Assembly (NCBI GenBank): GCA_021808985.1
Contig: JAKBAQ010000194.1
Span: forward strand, 1-5,269
DNA from: Pseudomonadota bacterium
GTDB lineage: Bacteria > Pseudomonadota > Alphaproteobacteria > Acetobacterales > Acetobacteraceae
Length of the DNA stretch: 5,269 nt
Direction of reading: 5' to 3'
The translations under genes were made by a program, and so were the position numbers. The notes beneath the pieces are model-generated. The model worked only from the letters and a program-made list of their open reading frames with translations. It was not told the origin of the DNA and did not search any database. Positions 1 through 5,269 of the stretch are shown piece by piece. Positions within the stretch are counted from its first letter, which is position 1; the number at the start of each line of letters is the position of its first letter.

Positions 1-617
1 CGTCAATGCCGGCATAGGCGGCGGCTTCGGGGTTGTTGCCCACGGCGTAGAGATTGCGGCCGGTGAGGCTGTAGCGCAAAAACAGGAACGCCAGTATCGC
101 GACCAACACGCCGGCCCAGCTTAGCAGGTTGATGCCCAGAAGCGGCAGGCGCACCAGATTGAGAAAAGCATGCGACATCTGGCCGCTGTTCACCCAGGCG
201 CCGCCGGAAATGATATAGACCAGCCCACGAAATACCGAGAGCGTGCCCAGCGTCACCACGATGGAGGGGATGCGCAGCTTCCAGACCAGAAGACCATTGA
301 AGGCTCCCAGCGCGCTGCCCATGACCAGCGAAATGAGCAGGACCGGGAGAATGCCAGCACCCGGATGCTTGGCGTTGAAAAGTGCCACCACCATGCCCGT
401 GAGCGCGGCATTGGCGGCCACGGAGAGGTCCACACTGCGCGTTAGCAGCACGAACATCTCGCCCACGGCCATCATCATCAGCAAGGCGGTATCATCAAAA
501 GCTGATTTCAGGTTGACCGGATCAAGGAATGGCGGAAACGCGATCGAGACGCTCAACAGCAGAGCGATGATCAACAGGCTGAGCCCCGTTACCGCCGGGG
601 CGCGCAGGAAAAGTGAT

Positions 618-625
<8 letters not shown>
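1..625 (-). CDS. rhaP: Rhamnose ABC transporter permease RhaP (partial, C-terminus beyond left edge)
   Basis: Inner-membrane permease of a CUT2/ribose-type sugar ABC transporter, forming part of the channel energised by the RhaT ATPase. Translating leftward from the ATG at 625 gives 208 open codons with no stop before the edge. Hydrophobic segments lie near residues 10-30, 45-62, 67-83, 91-114, 120-140 and 165-183. Family landmarks are visible: VDLSV (65-69), GAFNGLLV (107-114), IPSIVVTLGTL (119-129) and the cytoplasmic GRNLYAVGNNPEAAAYAGI (189-207), which is the ATPase-contact loop in this family. Full-length members are roughly 320-340 residues, so about two thirds is present. The ATG overlaps the last 8 nt of rhaT and has no strong Shine-Dalgarno, so translational coupling to rhaT is likely (inference). 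It could be the paralogous permease RhaQ, but the position directly after rhaT matches rhaP. The family call is secure; the P versus Q choice rests on gene order. Confidence 0.88.
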
Positions 626-2102
<1,477 letters not shown>

Positions 2103-2115
2103 GTTGAAGATCCGG

Positions 2116-3120
2116 TCAGAAAATTTTCACGAATTTCTGCACGTTCGAAGCATCGTAGACGAACGGCTTGGCCATGACACCAACCCCGTCGGCGCCGAAG
2201 CTGATGCTCCCCATCCGCCCGGCCGGCAAGCTTTGGCCAGGGCCCGCAGCCCCTTTCACCAGATCGACCGCAATCTCGACAACAGAATAGCCAAGATCGA
2301 TCGGGTTCCAGATTGCAAAGCTCTTGATCGATCCGGCAGCGACATGGCCCGCGCATTCGGAGGGCAGGCCAAGCCCGGTGACGAAAACCTTGCCGACCAG
2401 CTTGGCGTCTTCAACCGCCTTGGCACATGCAACAATGCCAACGGAGCTGGGAGAGACGATCACTTTGAGATCAGGGTATTTTTGCAGCAGGCCCATCGCC
2501 TGACGGTAGGAATCATCGGCAAGATCGTTGCCATAAACCACCGAAACGAGATCAAGGCCGGGATATTTCGGCAGATCCTGCTTCATCGCGGCGATCCATG
2601 CGTTTTGGTTCGTCGAGGTGGGGGTGGCCGAGACGATGGCGAATTTTCCAACGCCGCCGGGAGCGGCGGCGGCGGCAAGCTCATCGAGGGTCTGGCCGAT
2701 CAGCGCGTTTGAAGAATCCGCCAGATGCACGATGCGCCCGCCCGGGCTGATGGCGGAATCATAGGACATGACCTTGATGCCGCGCGACATCGCACGTTTG
2801 CAAATTGGCACGAGCGCGTCAGGATCGTTGGCGGAGACCGCGATGGCATCAACATGTTGCGCGATCAGCGATTGGATCACCGCGATCTGGCCGTCGGCCG
2901 TGGGCTCGGTCGGGCCGGTGAAGATCACCTCGACATTGCCAATCGCGGCCGCGGCTTCAAGCGCCCCCTTGTCAACCGCAAGGAAGAAGCCATTTCCAAG
3001 CGATTTTGCGACCAGACCGATACGGATTTTTCCGGCTGCGCGCGCGGGTTTGGCGAATGCGGGCAGTACAGTGGCGCCCAAAGCGGCCGCGGTTACTTGC
3101 AGAAGATGGCGACGTTCCAT
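2116..3120 (-). CDS. rhaS: Rhamnose-binding periplasmic protein RhaS
   Basis: Solute-binding protein of the CUT2 sugar ABC transporter (ribose/LsrB-like periplasmic-binding fold), expected to capture L-rhamnose in the periplasm and deliver it to the permease. It has 334 residues, normal for the family. The N-terminus is a signal peptide: an RR pair at 3-4 in RRHLLQ, a hydrophobic/Ala-rich core at 9-22, and cleavage options after AFA (23) or ARA (28). The mature part begins near KIRIGLVAKSLGNGFF (31-46), the typical first strand and ligand loop. Further landmarks are DAIAVSANDPDAL (91-103), SYDS (119-122), the hinge-proximal GLGLPSE (249-255) and WNPIDLGY (271-278). The ATG at 3120 has an excellent GAGAGGA Shine-Dalgarno 6 nt upstream. 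It lies between rhaR and rhaT in the same direction. It is not the AraC-type activator named RhaS in E. coli. Binding specificity is inferred from context and overall resemblance. Confidence 0.92.
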   Translation of the reverse strand: MERRHLLQVTAAALGATVLPAFAKPARAAGKIRIGLVAKSLGNGFFLAVDKGALEAAAAIGNVEVIFTGPTEPTADGQIAVIQSLIAQHVDAIAVSANDPDALVPICKRAMSRGIKVMSYDSAISPGGRIVHLADSSNALIGQTLDELAAAAAPGGVGKFAIVSATPTSTNQNAWIAAMKQDLPKYPGLDLVSVVYGNDLADDSYRQAMGLLQKYPDLKVIVSPSSVGIVACAKAVEDAKLVGKVFVTGLGLPSECAGHVAAGSIKSFAIWNPIDLGYSVVEIAVDLVKGAAGPGQSLPAGRMGSISFGADGVGVMAKPFVYDASNVQKFVKIF

Positions 3121-3191
3121 TTGTATTCCTCTCTTTGGTTGATTTTTAGATTGTTTTTGTGGAATCTTGTCTCAGGACGTTAGGCGGCGGT
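3121..3191 (-). other. rhaR-rhaS intergenic leader
   Basis: This 71-nt gap is the longest within the leftward unit. On the transcribed strand it is A-rich, ends with the rhaS Shine-Dalgarno, and begins with the 3' arm of the smaller hairpin. I found no convincing -35/-10 pair, so rhaS is probably read from the rhaR promoter, with separate control possible at RNA level. Confidence 0.5.
3127..3133 (-). promoter_or_regulatory. Strong rhaS ribosome binding site
   Basis: On the minus strand GAGAGGA sits 6 nt before the rhaS ATG, within a purine/A-rich, C-poor leader (about 3121-3160) that should be little structured. This is the best Shine-Dalgarno in the operon and fits the need for far more binding protein than ATPase or permease (inference). 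Confidence 0.75.
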
Positions 3192-3218
3192 CTAAACCGC
3201 CCGTATCTGCGGGCGGTT
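3186..3218 (-). other. Two mutually exclusive hairpins at the rhaR end / rhaS leader
   Basis: An inverted repeat with a perfect 9-bp stem (3195-3203 with 3210-3218, 6-nt loop) lies in the last codons of rhaR. A second perfect 6-bp stem (3186-3191 with 3196-3201, 4-nt loop) spans the rhaR stop codon and shares the 3196-3201 arm, so only one can form at a time. No T-run follows on the minus strand, so it is not a standard intrinsic terminator. It could be an mRNA processing or stabilising element between the regulator and transport genes, or a partial terminator. Pairing is seen directly; function is inferred. Confidence 0.55.
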
Positions 3219-4013
3219 CGTGGACTCCAACTCCACCGGGTCGGGCTCCACGACCACCGTGGCAATGCCAGCGGCGTGCAGCATCGCGAGCGCTTCCTGG
3301 CTGACGCCCGTGTCGGTTATAACGCGCGCAATCCGAGACAGCGGCGCCACGACCATGGCGGAGTTTCGCTTCAACTTTCGGCTGTCGGCAAGAATCACGA
3401 TCTGCTCAGCCGATTCTAAAAGCCGCATTTCGGCCTGGGCAATCAACGGATCAGTTTCCATCAGGCCGGCGCTGTTCAGCCCATGGCAGCCGGTAAACAG
3501 GATGCGCCCCCAGAAATGCCGGGTCATATCACTGGGGAAAGGGCTGAGGACAATGCCCTGCTGGGGATAGATGGTGCCGCCAGGAATGGTAACGCGGTGG
3601 CGGCTGGTCTGGGACATCATCGCCGCAATCGGAAAAGAGTTGGTGAGAATATCCAGATTGCGCTCTTTCAGGAATTCCACCATCCGGAAAGTCGTGGTGC
3701 CGCCATTGATAATGATGCTGTCACCATCCTTGACGAGTGCCGCCGCGGCGCGGGCAATGGCGCGCTTCTCCTCAAAGCAGACAAGCTCCTCCGTTTCGAA
3801 GTGGCTGGTGCCGAGATGAACCTGATGGCGGGGAACAAGCGCTTCGGCTCCCCCGCGAACACGGCGGATCTCGCCCCGCTCGCTCATGGCGCTGATATCG
3901 CGCCGGATCGTCGCCTCGGAGGCGCCCAGCAGGTCAACCATTTCCATCACCGAGATGACAGAGCGGTCTTCCACCAGACTTAAGATGATTCGTTGCCGTT
4001 CACGTTCCAGCAC
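3192..4013 (-). CDS. rhaR: DeoR-family transcriptional regulator RhaR of the rhamnose locus
   Basis: DNA-binding regulator, in the DeoR family usually a repressor released by a phosphorylated sugar. Starting at the GTG at 4013 it has 273 residues. The N-terminal DeoR helix-turn-helix covers about 1-55, with ASEATIRRDISAM (31-43) as recognition helix and the wing GEIRRVRGGA (47-56). The C-terminal sugar-phosphate-sensing domain (ISOCOT-like) follows, with EEKRAIARAAA (81-91), the phosphate-loop motif NGGTTT (103-108), TNSFPIA (124-130) and ILADSRKLKR (207-216). An in-frame TTG at 4040 would add nine residues but has no Shine-Dalgarno. GTG has GAGGAA at 8 nt and begins the protein at VLERERQRI, where DeoR proteins usually start, so I chose GTG. 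It is the first gene of the leftward unit, beside the divergent control region, so autoregulation and control of rhaD are likely. The effector, perhaps rhamnulose-1-phosphate, is inference. It is not homologous to AraC-type E. coli RhaR. Confidence 0.92.
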   Translation of the reverse strand: MLERERQRIILSLVEDRSVISVMEMVDLLGASEATIRRDISAMSERGEIRRVRGGAEALVPRHQVHLGTSHFETEELVCFEEKRAIARAAAALVKDGDSIIINGGTTTFRMVEFLKERNLDILTNSFPIAAMMSQTSRHRVTIPGGTIYPQQGIVLSPFPSDMTRHFWGRILFTGCHGLNSAGLMETDPLIAQAEMRLLESAEQIVILADSRKLKRNSAMVVAPLSRIARVITDTGVSQEALAMLHAAGIATVVVEPDPVELESTNRPQIRAV

Positions 4014-4021
4014 GTCTATGT

Positions 4022-4027
4022 TTCCTC
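4022..4027 (-). promoter_or_regulatory. rhaR ribosome binding site that decides the GTG start
   Basis: On the minus strand GAGGAA is followed after 8 nt by GTG at 4013-4011. The upstream TTG at 4040 has no purine-rich Shine-Dalgarno in front of it. The site therefore favours a 273-residue protein beginning VLERERQ. Confidence 0.7.
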
Positions 4028-4039
4028 GTATTTTCAGCA

Positions 4040-4068
4040 AGCAAACATCAAATTCAATCGGCCGTCAA
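4040..4068 (-). promoter_or_regulatory. Possible rhaR promoter (weak)
   Basis: On the minus strand TTGACG (4068-4063) is a good -35 element. Seventeen bases later TTTGCT (4045-4040) is a poor -10 (3 of 6 matches). If used, transcription would begin at about 4030, downstream of the TTG at 4040, which would exclude TTG as a start and agree with the GTG at 4013. The -35 match is direct; the promoter as a whole is a guess. Confidence 0.3.
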
Positions 4069-4094
4069 GAAAAACATGCAGGTTTATGATTGAA
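4053..4094. promoter_or_regulatory. Candidate RhaR operator: 7-bp inverted repeat TTCAATC / GATTGAA
   Basis: TTCAATC at 4053-4059 and GATTGAA at 4088-4094 are perfect inverted copies with 35 centre-to-centre bases. Read outward, the similarity continues imperfectly (about 10 of 14 bases, GATTGAA then one mismatch pair then TGA-like). DeoR-family proteins act as dimers or tetramers on repeated half-sites, so this placement between divergent genes fits an operator. A 7-bp repeat can arise by chance in AT-rich DNA, so confidence is limited. Confidence 0.3.
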
Positions 4095-4109
4095 CATGAG
4101 CAAAAAAGA

Positions 4110-4138
4110 TTGCCTTTGATCGTTTCGTACGCTATGCC
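4110..4138 (+). promoter_or_regulatory. Possible rhaD promoter (weak)
   Basis: TTGCCT (4110-4115) and TATGCC (4133-4138) are separated by 17 bp, a correct spacing, but the -10 matches only in its first three bases. This would give a leader of about 60 nt before rhaD containing the tandem 12-mer. The candidate operator repeats overlap or lie just upstream of the -35, a suitable place for repression. No better candidate was found by eye. Confidence 0.25.
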
Positions 4139-4160
4139 GCATGTCAGGCTTTTGCCATTT

Positions 4161-4184
4161 GCAGCCAGAATAGCAGCCAGAATA
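4161..4184 (+). repeat. Perfect tandem duplication of a 12-bp unit in the rhaD leader
   Basis: GCAGCCAGAATA occurs at 4161-4172 and again, immediately adjacent and identical, at 4173-4184. It ends 6 nt before the rhaD Shine-Dalgarno. It may be a recent slippage duplication or a pair of protein or RNA binding sites. The duplication itself is read directly from the sequence; any function is unknown. Confidence 0.9.
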
Positions 4185-4190
4185 AAAGCA

Positions 4191-4195
4191 GAGGA
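4191..4195 (+). promoter_or_regulatory. rhaD ribosome binding site
   Basis: GAGGA lies 9 nt before the ATG at 4205. It supports this start for rhaD over any internal methionine, and the encoded N-terminus is a plausible length before the first conserved aldolase motif. Confidence 0.75.
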
Positions 4196-4204
4196 ACGTT
4201 TGCA

Positions 4205-5269
4205 ATGAATAAGACGGAACATCAGCCGCTTTTGGTAAGCCGCTGGGACGATGCGCTCGCCGCGACGCTCAGCGCGGAACAATTGCTCGTATATCGCTCG
4301 AACCTGCTCGGCGGGGACAAGCGGATTACAAATTTTGGCGGCGGCAACACCTCCTCCAAGATTGAAATGCCCGATCCGCTGACCGGCGAAAAAAAATCCG
4401 TCTTGTGGGTCAAAGGCTCCGGTGGAGATATCGGCAGCATCAAGCTGGATGGATTCGCGACCCTTTATATGGACAGGCTGCTCGCCCTGCAGGGTCTCTA
4501 CAAAGGGGCCGCGCATGAGGATGAGGTGGTGGCGCTATATCCCCATTGCACGTTCAACCTGAATCCGCGCGCGGCAAGCATTGATACACCATTGCACGGG
4601 TTGGTTGATCGCCCGCATGTGGACCATGTGCATCCGGATGCGATCATCGCCATCGCGGCATCGGCTGACAGCCGCGCGCTAACGCGGGAGATTTTTGGCG
4701 AGAGTCTCGGCTGGCTGCCCTGGCGGCGTCCCGGCTTTGAGCTTGCGCTCGAATTGCAGCGCTTTGCGCGTGAAAATCCGGAGGCGCGCGGCGTTGTCCT
4801 GGAGGCGCACGGGCTCTTCACCTGGGGCAATACCCAGAAAGAATGCTACGAGACGACGCTCGATGTCATCAACCGCGCCAGCACCTACCTTGCCGCCAAA
4901 AGCGAGGGCAAGCCGGCCTTCGGCGGGGAGGCCGTCGCGGCGGCTCCCGCGGCGCGGCGCGGCGCGGTCGCGGCAGGGCTGATGCCCGCAATCCGTGGCC
5001 TCATCAGCCGGTCAGGTTCGCGCAAAATCGGTCATTTCGATGATTCGCCCGCCGTGCTGGAGTTTGTAAACAGCGCCGAGCTGCGCCGGCTGGCGGCGCT
5101 GGGCACATCCTGCCCCGACCATTTTCTGCGCACCAAAATCACGCCGCTGGTGCTGGATTTTGATCCCGCAACACAGGAGGTGGCTGATATTCTGCCTGCC
5201 CTGCCAGGCGCGTTGGCCAATTATGCGGCGGGCTATGGCGCGTATTATGAGCGATGCAAGCGCCCGGAC
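4205..5269 (+). CDS. rhaD: Bifunctional rhamnulose-1-phosphate aldolase/short-chain dehydrogenase RhaD (partial, aldolase part only)
   Basis: The visible 355 codons (no stop before the edge) encode the class II aldolase half of the fused enzyme, which splits rhamnulose-1-phosphate into DHAP and L-lactaldehyde in the cytoplasm. In full-length proteins of about 700 residues, a C-terminal short-chain dehydrogenase then oxidises lactaldehyde. Class II aldolase/adducin landmarks are present: substrate-phosphate loops GGGNTS (45-50) and KGSGGD (70-75), zinc ligands in HVDHVHPDA (His141, His143) and a third in EAHGLF (His202). After the aldolase fold come an Ala/Arg-rich stretch (243-262) and the segment GHFDDSPAVLEFVNS (276-290) plus ALGTSCPDHFLRTKI (298-312), typical of the fused RhaD family and absent from stand-alone E. 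coli-type RhaD. The ATG is preceded by GAGGA at 9 nt. It is divergent from rhaR, as in Rhizobium. The dehydrogenase half is not visible, so the fusion is inferred from these linker motifs. Confidence 0.93.
   Translation, partial: MNKTEHQPLLVSRWDDALAATLSAEQLLVYRSNLLGGDKRITNFGGGNTSSKIEMPDPLTGEKKSVLWVKGSGGDIGSIKLDGFATLYMDRLLALQGLYKGAAHEDEVVALYPHCTFNLNPRAASIDTPLHGLVDRPHVDHVHPDAIIAIAASADSRALTREIFGESLGWLPWRRPGFELALELQRFARENPEARGVVLEAHGLFTWGNTQKECYETTLDVINRASTYLAAKSEGKPAFGGEAVAAAPAARRGAVAAGLMPAIRGLISRSGSRKIGHFDDSPAVLEFVNSAELRRLAALGTSCPDHFLRTKITPLVLDFDPATQEVADILPALPGALANYAAGYGAYYERCKRPD

Larger units (their letters stand above)
4014..4204. promoter_or_regulatory. Divergent rhaR-rhaD intergenic control region
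   Basis: About 190 bp separate the divergent rhaR and rhaD starts, and the stretch is visibly richer in A and T than the flanking genes. It must hold promoters for both transcription units, and operators if RhaR acts locally. Seen here: TTCAATC (4053-4059) mirrored by GATTGAA (4088-4094), GATTG repeated at 4108-4112 with GATCG at 4118-4122, AACATG at both 4073 and 4093, and a tandem 12-mer at 4161-4184. No perfect sigma-70 promoter is evident on either strand. That this is the RhaR-regulated region is inference from gene arrangement. Confidence 0.75.

Noticed and set aside
3186..3218. Intrinsic terminator after rhaR
   Set aside because: The stems are strong, but no T-rich run follows on the minus strand and the downstream genes belong to the same pathway, so a true terminator is not supported.
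4034..4516. Minus-strand 160-codon open frame across the intergenic region and rhaD start
   Set aside because: It overlaps the conserved aldolase N-terminus in antisense and would cover the whole divergent promoter region; no family resemblance.

Overview
This window carries part of an alphaproteobacterial (Rhizobium-type) L-rhamnose uptake and catabolism locus, cut at both ends. The moderately GC-rich composition, the gene order and the fused aldolase/dehydrogenase type of RhaD all point to an alphaproteobacterium, probably Rhizobiales or a relative. The species cannot be named from the sequence alone. The layout matches the rhamnose locus described in Rhizobium leguminosarum, where rhaRSTPQUK runs divergently from rhaDI.

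Leftward (minus-strand) operon, in order of transcription: rhaR (DeoR-family regulator, 3192-4013 or 4040), rhaS (periplasmic rhamnose-binding protein, 2116-3120), rhaT (double-domain sugar ABC ATPase, 618-2102) and rhaP (inner-membrane permease, start at 625, running off the left edge). rhaS and rhaT are 13 nt apart and rhaT and rhaP overlap by 8 nt, so these form a tight transcription unit. The rhaR-rhaS gap is 71 nt and is preceded by a strong inverted repeat at the end of rhaR. The missing rhaQ (second permease), rhaU (mutarotase) and rhaK (kinase) would be expected beyond position 1.

Rightward (plus strand): rhaD starts at 4205 and runs off the right edge after 355 codons. The visible part is the class II (zinc) aldolase portion of the bifunctional rhamnulose-1-phosphate aldolase/lactaldehyde dehydrogenase. 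The dehydrogenase half, and probably rhaI, lie outside.

Between the two units (about 4014-4204) is a divergent control region of about 190 bp. It holds a 7-bp inverted repeat, short motifs recurring at 10- and 20-bp steps, and a perfect tandem 12-bp duplication just before the rhaD ribosome binding site. It is the likely site of RhaR action. Together the genes bind rhamnose in the periplasm, import it by ATP hydrolysis, and cleave rhamnulose-1-phosphate to DHAP and lactaldehyde, under local DeoR-type control.

I do not see a previously undescribed system here. The points worth a second look are regulatory: the operator architecture, the rhaR start codon, competing hairpins at the rhaR/rhaS junction, and a twin-arginine-like signal on RhaS. 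There is no gene-free stretch longer than 300 bases.
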